Shown: piece by piece, positions 7,114 to 13,608 of the stretch
How the letters are laid out: each line of letters starts with the position of its first letter
Position numbering within the stretch: position 1 is the stretch's first letter
Source of the DNA: Brevundimonas sp.
Lineage (GTDB): Bacteria; Pseudomonadota; Alphaproteobacteria; Caulobacterales; Caulobacteraceae
NCBI GenBank assembly: GCA_022712235.1
Contig: JALAGW010000052.1
Coordinates: 1 to 14,320, forward strand
Length of the DNA stretch: 14,320 bases
Reading direction: 5' to 3'
The notes under the pieces: model-generated
Database searches by the model: none
What the model was told of the DNA's origin: nothing
What the model saw: the letters and a program-made list of their open reading frames with translations, nothing else
Made by a program: the position numbers and the translations under genes

Positions 7114-8692
7114 GACCGAGGACGCCCGGCCGAGGCGCCGCTTCCGCTTCGGCGGATCGCGCCTCGGCGGCTTCATTCTCGCGCTCAACCTGCTCAGCCT
7201 GCTGATCCTGTTCGGCGGGGCCTTGGCCCTGAACGAATGGCAGCGCGGCCTGATCGAGGCGCGCCAGGAATCCCTGTCGGTCCAGGCCAAGCTTCTGGCC
7301 AACGTCCTGGGCGAGCTGGGCATCACGCGGGGCGAGCCCTATCCGATGCTGGACCCCGGCGCGGCGGGGCTGTGGCTGCGCGACAACTTCATTCCCGAGG
7401 GCCAGCGCGCGCGCCTCTATGATCAGGACGGCCTGATCGTTTCCGACAGCTACGCGGTCACCGACGCCATTCCGGGCGAACCCCTGCCGGCCGCCAACCC
7501 CGCCGGCTCCGCGCTGCCGCCCGAAGAGCTCTCGCCCCGCGAGACCGCTCGGGTCAAACGCGCCAACGCCGAGCTGTCGGCCGAGGTCGAGCGGGCCCTG
7601 CAGGGCGCGCCCCAGGCCGACATCCGCCGCAACGAGAACGGCGACCGGGTCGTCTCGGTCTCCCTGCCGGTGCGCCACGTCCAGCAGGTCCTGGGCGTCC
7701 TGACGCTCGAAGCCGGCGACGTGGACGAGACCCTGGCCGCCCAGCGCCGCGCCCTGACCCCGTTCGCCCTGGTCGCCCTGGCGGTGAACCTGCTGTCGGC
7801 CCTGGTGCTGCACATGTTCGTGGCCCGCCCCGTCATGCGCCTGTCGGCGGCGGCGGACCAGGTGCGCCTGCAGCGCGCCCGCGCCATCTCCCTGCCCGAC
7901 CTGGAAGACCGCAAGGACGAGATCGGCGATCTGGCCCGCGCCCTGGAATCCATGACCAACACCCTGTCGACGCGGATGGACGCCATCGAACGCTTCGCCG
8001 CCGACGTCAGCCATGAGATCAAGAACCCCCTGACCTCGATCCGTTCGGCCCTGGAGACCCTGCCCCTGGTCAAGACCGACGAGCAGAGGGCGCGCCTGAC
8101 CAATCTGCTGCAACAGGACGTGCGCCGCCTCGACCGGCTGATCACCGACATCTCCAACGCCTCGCGTCTGGACGCCGAACTGTCGCGCGACCGCCCGCGC
8201 CTGATCGACCTCAACGAACTGCTGGGCGACATCATCGCCGTCTATGAGGGCGGTCAGAAGCCGGGCGAGGCCGGCGTCCGCTTCGCCTCGACGGCCGAGG
8301 GCGCAAAGGTTCTGGGCCGCGACATCCCCCTGGGCCAGGTCTTCCGCAACCTGATCGACAACGCCCGCTCCTTCAGCCCCGCCGACGGCGAGGTCCGGGT
8401 GCGACTGGAACGCGACGACAGCCGCCCGGACTGGCCCCTGCGCATCCGGGTCGAGGACGACGGCCCCGGCATTCCGCCTGAAAATCTCGAGACCGTGTTC
8501 GAGCGCTTCTACACCTCGCGGCCCAAGGGCACGGCCTTCGGCGCCAACTCGGGCCTGGGCCTGTCCATCGTGCGCCAGATCATCGACGCCCACGGCGGCC
8601 GCGTTCACGCCGAGAACCGCACCGATGAGACCGGCGCCGTGGTCGGCGCCCGCTTTGAAGTCCTGCTGCCCCTGGCCGGACGCCGCCCATGA
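7082..8692 (+). CDS. chvG: Sensor histidine kinase ChvG
   Basis: A 536-residue inner-membrane kinase that phosphorylates ChvI. Layout: basic cytoplasmic N-tail (PRRRFRF), TM1 about 28-50, periplasmic sensor about 51-222 (a ChvG-type sensor with DQDGLIVSDSY), TM2 about 225-248, HAMP about 245-300, and the dimerisation/phosphoacceptor helix with H311 (FAADVSHEIKNPLTS). The ATPase domain has an N box FRNLIDNA (421-428), G1 VEDDGPGIP (457-465), F box VFERFYTS and G2 NSGLGLSIV. All catalytic motifs are intact. In relatives it senses acidity or envelope damage. ATG 7082 lies inside chvI in another frame and is the last start before the membrane helix with a sensible N-tail; a longer frame from 6989 overlaps chvI by more than 120 bp and is unlikely. 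The stop overlaps the hprK start (ATGA), so the two genes are translationally coupled. Confidence 0.93.
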   Translation: MASVTATAKAETEDARPRRRFRFGGSRLGGFILALNLLSLLILFGGALALNEWQRGLIEARQESLSVQAKLLANVLGELGITRGEPYPMLDPGAAGLWLRDNFIPEGQRARLYDQDGLIVSDSYAVTDAIPGEPLPAANPAGSALPPEELSPRETARVKRANAELSAEVERALQGAPQADIRRNENGDRVVSVSLPVRHVQQVLGVLTLEAGDVDETLAAQRRALTPFALVALAVNLLSALVLHMFVARPVMRLSAAADQVRLQRARAISLPDLEDRKDEIGDLARALESMTNTLSTRMDAIERFAADVSHEIKNPLTSIRSALETLPLVKTDEQRARLTNLLQQDVRRLDRLITDISNASRLDAELSRDRPRLIDLNELLGDIIAVYEGGQKPGEAGVRFASTAEGAKVLGRDIPLGQVFRNLIDNARSFSPADGEVRVRLERDDSRPDWPLRIRVEDDGPGIPPENLETVFERFYTSRPKGTAFGANSGLGLSIVRQIIDAHGGRVHAENRTDETGAVVGARFEVLLPLAGRRP

Positions 8693-9120
8693 GCGCGCCG
8701 ATGCAACCGATCCACGCCACCGCCGTCGCCTGCCGCACCCCCGCCGGCTGGCGCGGCGTCCTGATCCAGGGACCGTCCGGCGTCGGCAAGAGCGATCTGG
8801 CCCTGCGTCTGATCGGTCAGGGCTGGCGACTGGTCGCCGACGACTGGACCCACCTGTGGGCCTCGGACGGCGCCCTTTACGCCGGAGCGCCAGCCGCGAT
8901 CGCCGGCCGGATCGAGGTGCGCGGCCTGGGCAGCGGCGCCGGCCCGATCCAGCCCCTGGCGCGGATCGTCCTGGCCGTCAGTTGCACGCACGAGGCCGTT
9001 GAACGCCTGCCCGAAGCCGAAACCTGGGCCTGGCAGGACGTGGCGATCGCGCGCCTGCGGCTGGACCCTCGGCCCGCCTCCGCCGGGCAGGTCGTCGCAA
9101 CCGCGCTCGCGGCTCTTTGA
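8689..9120 (+). CDS. hprK: HPr kinase/phosphorylase, short alphaproteobacterial form
   Basis: A 143-residue cytoplasmic enzyme that phosphorylates and dephosphorylates HPr on its regulatory Ser. It is the catalytic domain only; Firmicute enzymes have ~310 residues with an N-terminal domain, which alphaproteobacterial ones lack. Visible: H9 in HATAVA, Walker A GPSGVGKS at 28-35, VADDW at 49-53 (the conserved acidic pair), and the signature IEVRGLG at 75-81. After that Gly the usual hydrophobic pair plus Asp/Arg is replaced by SGAGP, a departure from the family pattern as I know it. The start overlaps the chvG stop by 4 bp. Its partner HPr is two genes downstream, with the regulatory Ser present. 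Placement after chvIG is the known alphaproteobacterial arrangement. Confidence 0.9.
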   Translation: MSAPMQPIHATAVACRTPAGWRGVLIQGPSGVGKSDLALRLIGQGWRLVADDWTHLWASDGALYAGAPAAIAGRIEVRGLGSGAGPIQPLARIVLAVSCTHEAVERLPEAETWAWQDVAIARLRLDPRPASAGQVVATALAAL

Positions 9121-9228
9121 ACCGGCGCGCGATTGGCCTATGAAGGCCGGCTTGCAGATCAGTCGGGACGCTCCAATGGCGTTCGCTGAAAGCAGAAGCG
9201 CGGGGCCTATTGTCTTGGTGAAGCCTTC

Positions 9229-9633
9229 ATGATCGGGCTGGTGATCGTCACCCACGGGGGCCTGGCCTCTGAATTCCTGGCGGCGATGGAGCACGTGGTC
9301 GGCCCGCAAAGGGGCGTGGCCGCGATCTGCATCGGCCCCGAAGACGACATGGAGCGGCGCCGCCGCGACATCGTCGACGCGGCCGCCGCCGTGCACGCCG
9401 GCGACGGGGTCATCCTGTTGCCCGACATGTTCGGCGGCACGCCGTCCAACCTGGCCATCTCGGTCATGGAGCAGACCCACGCCGAGGTCATCGCCGGCCT
9501 GAACCTGCCCATGCTGATCAAGCTGGCGAGCGTGCGCACCCGCGAGAGCCTCGAGACCTGCGTCGCCCACGCACAGGACGCCGGGCGCAAATACATCTCG
9601 GTCGCATCCTGGGTTCTGGCGGGCGAGAAATGA
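9229..9633 (+). CDS. PTS EIIA protein, mannose (Man) family
   Basis: A 134-residue cytoplasmic phosphocarrier like the IIA domain of the mannose PTS. It takes phosphate from HPr on H9 (IVTHGGLA) and in Alphaproteobacteria lacks a partner permease, acting as a regulator. The second signature, GVILLPDMFGGTPSNLA (about 63-79), holds the conserved DMFGGTP loop around the active His. Length matches the stand-alone IIA domain (~130). The ATG at 9229 has weak Shine-Dalgarno context (GGTGAAG). It follows hprK after a 108 bp gap with no gene and ends in an ATGA overlap with HPr, so the last two genes are coupled. No EIIB, EIIC or EIID gene lies nearby. Confidence 0.93.
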   Translation: MIGLVIVTHGGLASEFLAAMEHVVGPQRGVAAICIGPEDDMERRRRDIVDAAAAVHAGDGVILLPDMFGGTPSNLAISVMEQTHAEVIAGLNLPMLIKLASVRTRESLETCVAHAQDAGRKYISVASWVLAGEK

Positions 9634-9911
9634 CCGACACTCCCGTTCAGGCCACGGTCAACATCTGCAACCAGCGCGGCCTGCACGCCCGCGCTTCGGC
9701 CAAGTTCGTCAAGCTGGCCTCCAGCTTCGAGTCCGAGATTCGTGTCACTCGCGACGGAGTCACCGTGGACGCCCGCTCGATCATGGGCCTGCTGATGCTG
9801 GGCGCCGGACTCGGCGGCGGCGGGGACATCGAGGCCGAGGGCCCGGACGCCGCCGACGCCATCGAAGCCCTCAGTGATCTGGTCGCCCGCAAGTTCGACG
9901 AAGACCAGTAG
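9630..9911 (+). CDS. ptsH: Phosphocarrier protein HPr
   Basis: A 93-residue HPr. Phosphate from enzyme I is carried on H19 (QRGLHARASAKFV) and passed to the EIIA encoded just upstream. The regulatory site for HprK is S50 in VDARSIMGLLMLGA, matching Ser46 of classical HPr. Both phosphorylation sites and the Gly-rich loop after the Ser helix are intact; length is normal (85-95). The start overlaps the EIIA stop by 4 bp. Enzyme I (ptsI) is not downstream: the next gene is an SDR, so EI must be encoded elsewhere. In this lineage the chain usually acts as a regulatory PTS and not in sugar import. Confidence 0.94.
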   Translation: MTDTPVQATVNICNQRGLHARASAKFVKLASSFESEIRVTRDGVTVDARSIMGLLMLGAGLGGGGDIEAEGPDAADAIEALSDLVARKFDEDQ

Positions 9912-9912
9912 A

Positions 9913-10005
9913 GCCTTCGTCGATCCGCAACAGCTGCTTGCCCTGGCTGGCGCTGTTGAACAGACGCAGGGAGGTTTCGGGGATGGCCTCGAGGGGACTC
10001 AACGC
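9913..10005 (-). pseudogene. Possible C-terminal remnant of a medium-chain dehydrogenase
   Basis: On the minus strand, abutting the HPr stop, about 31 codons read like the C-terminal end of an MDR-family (zinc/quinone oxidoreductase or curcumin-reductase type) enzyme: PLEAIPETSLRLF, then QGKQLLRID. The pattern 'helix with LEAIPE, then GK-hydrophobic-R-I/V-D' is how these proteins normally end. The frame has no stop there and runs on antisense to HPr, and upstream it loses any family resemblance, so no complete gene exists. It may be the tail of a gene deleted when the SDR gene came in. Assignment is by motif memory only. Confidence 0.3.
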
Positions 10006-10063
10006 CCGGCTTGACCCGGTCGAGGCGCCGCCTGAAGCTGAGCCAAAGCCAGTATGAGGGAAT

Positions 10064-10747
10064 ATGATGAGCCAGCGGGTCACAGTGATCACGGGCGCCT
10101 CGGGCGTGCTGGGCCAGGCCCTGGCGGACGCGGCCCTGGCGCGCGGCGACGCCGTCGCGGCCGTCGATTTCAGCCCTGTCGCTCGTGAGGACGGCGACGA
10201 CTGGCTGGGGCTGGGCGGCGTCGATCTGACCGATCCCGCCGCCGCCCAGGCCGCCATGGACGCCGCCGCCCAACGCTTCGGCCGCATCGACCACCTGCTC
10301 AACGCCGTCGGCGGCTTCGTCTGGCAAACGACCGACGGCCCGCTGGAAGGTTGGGACCGGATGGGCCGGATGAACCTGACGACCGTGCTGAACGCCTGTC
10401 GCGCCGCCCTGCCCTATCTGTTGCAATCCCCCGCCGGGCGCATCGTCAACGTCGGCGCCCTAGGCGCGCTTGCGGCCGGCGCCGGCATGGGCGCCTACGC
10501 CGCCTCGAAAGCCGGCGTGCACAGACTGACGGAAGCCCTGGCCGAGGAAACCAGGGCGTCGTCCCTGACCGTCAACGCCGTCCTGCCCTCCGTCATCGAC
10601 ACGCCGGCCAATCGCGCAGACATGGCCGACGCCGATTTCTCGCGTTGGGTTCAGCCTTCGGAACTGGCGACGGTCATGCTCTTCCTCGCCAGCGACGCCG
10701 CCTCGGCCATCACGGGCGCGCTTCTGCCGGTAAAGGGCCGAACCTGA
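10064..10747 (+). CDS. Short-chain dehydrogenase/reductase (SDR), Ser-less active site
   Basis: A 227-residue SDR, classical fold with an NAD(P)-binding N-terminus: TGASGVLG (about 9-16), acidic D near the end of strand 2 (AAVDFSP), DLTD, then LLNAVGGF in place of NNAG. The catalytic YxxxK is present (AYAASKAG), but the residue 13 before the Tyr, normally Ser, is Ala (NVGALGAL). Dihydropteridine-reductase-like SDRs share this lack and still work, so loss of function is not implied. C-terminal VNAVLPSVIDTPANRADM and LFLASDAASAITGALLPVKG are standard SDR features. ATG 10064 or the tandem ATG 10067 follow GAGGG at 10056-10060; the second has better spacing. It lies 152 bp after HPr on the same strand. 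Substrate unknown. Confidence 0.9.
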   Translation: MMSQRVTVITGASGVLGQALADAALARGDAVAAVDFSPVAREDGDDWLGLGGVDLTDPAAAQAAMDAAAQRFGRIDHLLNAVGGFVWQTTDGPLEGWDRMGRMNLTTVLNACRAALPYLLQSPAGRIVNVGALGALAAGAGMGAYAASKAGVHRLTEALAEETRASSLTVNAVLPSVIDTPANRADMADADFSRWVQPSELATVMLFLASDAASAITGALLPVKGRT

Positions 10748-10775
10748 AACGCAGCCGGCGCGGTTCCGACGACGG

Positions 10776-10806
10776 AAAGCCCCGCAGCTCGAGTCTGCGG
10801 GTCTTT
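10776..10806 (+). terminator. Hairpin after the SDR gene, terminator-like
   Basis: AAAGCCCCGCAG (10776-10787) pairs with CTGCGGGTCTTT (10795-10806), 11 of 12 positions, across a 7-base loop. Stem ends of A and T make it work in both directions. It is 28 bases past the SDR stop. It closely resembles the hairpin beyond the tRNA gene at 14202-14232. Confidence 0.6.
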
Positions 10807-11028
10807 GAGAGGCTGGGGTTCGGACGCAGGATTTGGGCGAGAACTCGCACCACTCATGTTCTTCACCGCATGAACTTCAGCCAAGCAAACTCCGAACAGA
10901 GGTCCCCGGCGTTGAATTCAGCGCCGCTTCAACATTCAGAGTATGGATTTTATCTATATACATATTTCATTTTTCAATGAGGCCTCCATTTCCTAACCTG
11001 GCCGCTCATCGCCATTCATGAGGTTTCC
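10807..11028 (+). promoter_or_regulatory. Leader of the amidohydrolase gene with AT-rich block
   Basis: No gene is seen here. GCAGGATTTG at 10827-10836 repeats exactly the T-arm bases of the tRNA at 14251-14260, right after a similar hairpin. From about 10935 to 10980 the sequence is sharply AT-rich (GGATTTTATCTATATACAT and following), unlike the rest of the window. This is the best place for a promoter or UP element for the downstream gene; TATCTA and TATACA are possible -10 hexamers but no -35 can be paired with confidence. Near the gene start AGG at 11021-11023 serves as ribosome-binding site. A short out-of-frame ATG at 11018 gives only a 10-codon frame. Confidence 0.35.
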
Positions 11029-12390
11029 TTGTCCGATCTTGCAGGTTTGAGCCGTCGGTCTCTGGTGGGCGTCGCCGGTTTCGCCGCGACCGTCGTGGCC
11101 GGAGGCAGTCGCGCCATGGCCCGGACCACAACAGCAGGCGTTCAGAGCAATCCAGGCGCCGTCCCGGCCCATTTCATCCTGACCGACGTCACGCTCGAGG
11201 ACGGCTTCGTTCGCGACGGAGGCGAGATCATCGGCACGCGGACCGGCCGATATGATCTCGAGATCAAGGACGGGCGCATCCTGTCCGTGACGCCCGCGAC
11301 CGCCGCCCCTTCCGCCCTGCCCCGCCTGTCGGCCGAGGGGCGTCTGGCCTTGCCGACGTTCCGGGACATGCATATCCATTTGGACAAGACCTTCTACGGC
11401 GGGCCGTGGCAGGCGCCGCGCCCGCGCAAGGGCAAGACGATCATGGACATGATCGCCCTGGAACGGACCCTTCTGCCTGACCTCCTGCCCGTCTCGCGCG
11501 AGCGGGCCGAGGGGATGATCGACCTGCTGCTGAAGCACGGCACGACCACCGCGCGCAGCCACTGCAACATCGACCCCGTCAGCGGTCTGAGGAGCCTGGA
11601 GCATCTCAACCAGGCGCTGGAAAACTATCGGGGCCGATTCAGCTGCGAGATCGTCGCCTTCCCGCAGCATGGCCTGCTGCTCTCGGAGGTCGAGCCCCTG
11701 ATGCGCGAATCCATGGGCATGGGCGTCGCCTTCGTCGGCGGCCTGGACCCGACCAATGTGGACGGCCGGATGGAGGCCTCGCTGGACGCCATGTTCGGCA
11801 TCGCCGTCGACCACGACAAGGGCGTCGACATCCACCTGCACGAAAGCGGTCCGTCCGGCGCAGCGGCCATCCGCTACATGCTCGACACGGTGGAGCGCAC
11901 GCCGTCGCTCAAGGGGCGGCTGACCCTCAGCCACGCCTTCGCCCTGGCCAATCTGTCGCCCGCCGACCTGGATGCGACAGCCGAGCGCATGGCCGCCTCG
12001 GGCGTGACGGTGGCCTCGACCATACCGATCGGCCGTTCCATGATGCCCCTGGCGCGCCTGCGCGAGAAGGGCGTGCGCCTGATGTCCGGAACCGACAGCG
12101 TCATCGACATGTGGTCGCCCTTCGGTTCCGGCGACATGCTGGACAAGGCCAACCTTCACGCCCAGCTCTATAGTGGGAGCGACGAGTTCGGTCTGTCGCG
12201 CGCCTTGGCTATCGCGACCGGGGACGTCCTGCCCCTGAACGACGCGGGCGAAAGAGCCTGGCCCAAGCCCGGCGACGCCGCCGACCTGGTCCTGGCGGAC
12301 GCCAGTTGTTCGGCCGAGGCGGTGGCCCGCAAGTCGGAACGCTCGGCGGTCTTCCATAAGGGACGCCTGGTGTTCGGCGCCCTGACCTGA
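11029..12390 (+). CDS. Tat-exported CodA-like amidohydrolase (cytosine deaminase fold)
   Basis: A 453-residue metal-dependent hydrolase of the cytosine-deaminase-like amidohydrolase group. N-terminus: SRRSLVGVAGFAATVVAGG is a twin-arginine signal with a likely cut after RAMA (residue ~31), so the enzyme would be periplasmic. Core (about 50-440): metal ligands H115 and H117 (DMHIHLDKTF), then FPQHG at 211-215, HLHE at 269-272 (H269 metal and E272 proton shuttle, as CodA HxxE), H302 (LSHAF) and D356 (GTDSVIDMW-PFG, close to CodA's G-DDVFDPW-PLG). All catalytic residues are present. The start is TTG 11029, preceded by AGG at five bases; no in-frame ATG lies before the Tat motif. It is tail to tail with a LysR gene. 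Likely acts on an N-heterocycle or cyclic amide; the substrate is not known. Confidence 0.85.
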   Translation: MSDLAGLSRRSLVGVAGFAATVVAGGSRAMARTTTAGVQSNPGAVPAHFILTDVTLEDGFVRDGGEIIGTRTGRYDLEIKDGRILSVTPATAAPSALPRLSAEGRLALPTFRDMHIHLDKTFYGGPWQAPRPRKGKTIMDMIALERTLLPDLLPVSRERAEGMIDLLLKHGTTTARSHCNIDPVSGLRSLEHLNQALENYRGRFSCEIVAFPQHGLLLSEVEPLMRESMGMGVAFVGGLDPTNVDGRMEASLDAMFGIAVDHDKGVDIHLHESGPSGAAAIRYMLDTVERTPSLKGRLTLSHAFALANLSPADLDATAERMAASGVTVASTIPIGRSMMPLARLREKGVRLMSGTDSVIDMWSPFGSGDMLDKANLHAQLYSGSDEFGLSRALAIATGDVLPLNDAGERAWPKPGDAADLVLADASCSAEAVARKSERSAVFHKGRLVFGALT

Positions 12391-12403
12391 CGGCCGAGTC
12401 TCA

Positions 12404-12419
12404 GCCGTTCAGGAACGGC
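12404..12419. repeat. Short inverted repeat after the amidohydrolase stop
   Basis: GCCGTTC (12404-12410) and GAACGGC (12413-12419) are perfect inverted copies 2 bases apart; as a hairpin it would form 5 bp with a 6-base loop. It begins 14 bases after the stop. No T-run follows, so termination is uncertain. Confidence 0.45.
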
Positions 12420-12426
12420 ATGCGGT

Positions 12427-12461
12427 CAGGGTCATGATCGGGGGCCTCCATCATGACCCTG
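12427..12461. repeat. Perfect 12-bp inverted repeat between convergent genes
   Basis: CAGGGTCATGAT (12427-12438) and ATCATGACCCTG (12450-12461) are exact inverted copies separated by 11 bases (a G-run then C-rich). It lies between the stops of the amidohydrolase and LysR genes. It could be a hairpin ending both transcripts, though it lacks T-runs, or a dyad operator. The arms contain ATCATGA-like symmetry, itself nearly palindromic, which is more typical of protein binding than of a terminator. Confidence 0.6.
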
Positions 12462-12563
12462 GCCTTCATCCGCTTCGGCAAACGCCGCGGCGGGCGGCCT
12501 GCTGGCCGCCGCCGGTCTCGGCCGGGTGTTCCTTGCCGCACGACGCCCCTGAGCGACCCTGTT

Positions 12564-13406
12564 TCAGGCGAACCTGGCGGTCAGCGCAGCCTGCATCAGA
12601 CCGACCAGCTCGGAAGCCGGTCCATCGCCTTCCCAGGCATGGAGGGAAACCGCGATGGCGGCCTCCGTCCCCAGGTGCGGATAGGGGCGCAGCCTGTGTT
12701 TCCGGGCCGTTGCAACCGGCAGAAGCGACACCCCCAGACCGGCTTCCACAGCCACCAGGACATTGCTGAGGCTGCTGCCCGAACAGGCGACGTACCAACG
12801 ACGCTGCTCCCGTTCGATCCGCTCGAACATCACGTCCCGATAGAGGCCGCCCGGAGGAAAGGTCACCAGCGGAATCGGATTGGGCCACTCGGAGGGCGCG
12901 TCCATGCTTTCATACCAGGCCATCGGCTCCCAGAAGGACGCGCGGCAATCGGCCCCCGGGTCATAGTCCTTGACCACCGCGATGTCGAAATCGCCGGCGC
13001 GATAACGTCGGCTCAGGTCTCGACTCAGTCCGCTGACCACGTCCAGACGGATGCCGGGATGCCCGGCCGCGAAGGCGCCGAACACCGCCGCCATCGCCGG
13101 GTTCATGATGTCCTCGGGCACGCCGATGCGAAGAGAGGCGACCCCCGCCGTGTCGCCCAAGGCGGCCTGGGCCTCCTGCTGTAGCGCCAACAATCGGCGC
13201 GCATAGCCGAGCAGGCGCTCCCCGACAGTCGTGGGCTGAACGGGGCGCGCCGATCGTTCAATCAGGATCGCGCCTGTCGCCTCTTCCAGACGCGCCAACT
13301 GCTGACTGACCGTCGACTGGGTCGAGTTCAGCCGCTCCGCCGCGAGCGTGAAGCTGCCGGCGTCGACGACGGCGATGAAGGAACGCAGCAGACGAGGATC
13401 GAACAT
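12564..13406 (-). CDS. LysR-family transcriptional regulator
   Basis: A 280-residue LysR regulator. The N-terminal winged helix-turn-helix (1-60) reads FIAVVDAGSFTLAAERLNST, then QSTVSQQLARLEEATG, the standard LysR motif. A linker helix follows (70-88), then the two-lobed effector-binding domain from LRIGVPEDI (about 93) with SGSSLSNVLVAVEAGLGVSLLP (about 212-233), the usual 'V-AGLG-ALLP' signature. Length is slightly short (usual 290-310). I chose ATG 13406 because AAGGAA precedes it and MFDPRLLRSF is a normal LysR start; a 26-codon longer frame has a basic leader with no family likeness. Its stop faces the amidohydrolase stop, 173 bp apart. LysR regulators usually control a divergent neighbour, but the divergent side here holds only decayed sequence, so its target may be lost or may be the amidohydrolase. 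Confidence 0.9.
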   Translation of the reverse strand: MFDPRLLRSFIAVVDAGSFTLAAERLNSTQSTVSQQLARLEEATGAILIERSARPVQPTTVGERLLGYARRLLALQQEAQAALGDTAGVASLRIGVPEDIMNPAMAAVFGAFAAGHPGIRLDVVSGLSRDLSRRYRAGDFDIAVVKDYDPGADCRASFWEPMAWYESMDAPSEWPNPIPLVTFPPGGLYRDVMFERIEREQRRWYVACSGSSLSNVLVAVEAGLGVSLLPVATARKHRLRPYPHLGTEAAIAVSLHAWEGDGPASELVGLMQAALTARFA

Positions 13407-13456
13407 CAAGCGCTGTTCCTTCTGGCAGGGCCGGCGGCGTCGCTTCAGGCTGAGAC

Positions 13457-13475
13457 GGGAGGAGCGAATCCTCCC
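13457..13475. promoter_or_regulatory. Dyad upstream of the LysR gene
   Basis: GGGAGGA (13457-13463) and TCCTCCC (13469-13475) are exact inverted copies 5 bases apart, 51 bases before the LysR start. A GAATC (GANTC, CcrM-type) site overlaps the centre at 13466-13470. It may be an autoregulatory site or a 5'-leader hairpin. The classical LysR T-N11-A pattern was not clearly found. Confidence 0.35.
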
Positions 13476-13608
13476 CGCCGTCAACCGCGGCGGCCTCTTT
13501 CAAGCCGGACAATCAATGACAAAAGCTACGCCTGTTCGGACGATCCGGTCAGGCCGACCTCCACCTTGTCGGAGTTCAAATATGTGCGAGCTCGGTTGAC
13601 CCATCGCG

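Noticed and set aside
6307..7326. Long minus-strand frame opposite chvI
   Set aside because: It is the antisense shadow of chvI and chvG, rich in Gly, Arg, Gln and His, with no recognisable motif; the plus strand has complete receiver and winged-helix domains.
7019..8608. 529-residue minus-strand frame opposite chvG
   Set aside because: Antisense shadow in GC-rich DNA; composition dominated by Gly, Gln, Ala and Val with no domain pattern, while the plus strand has all kinase boxes.
9135..9148. Small dyad GGCCT/AGGCC in the hprK-EIIA gap
   Set aside because: Only 5 bp with a 4-base loop and no T-run; expected often in GC-rich DNA.
10993..12357. 454-residue minus-strand frame opposite the amidohydrolase
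   Set aside because: Antisense shadow; the plus strand carries every catalytic residue of the amidohydrolase and a Tat signal.
12453..13184. Plus-strand 243-residue frame opposite LysR
   Set aside because: Antisense to an intact LysR gene; no domain pattern. Its first codons overlap the dyad and may include a gene scrap, covered as a finding.
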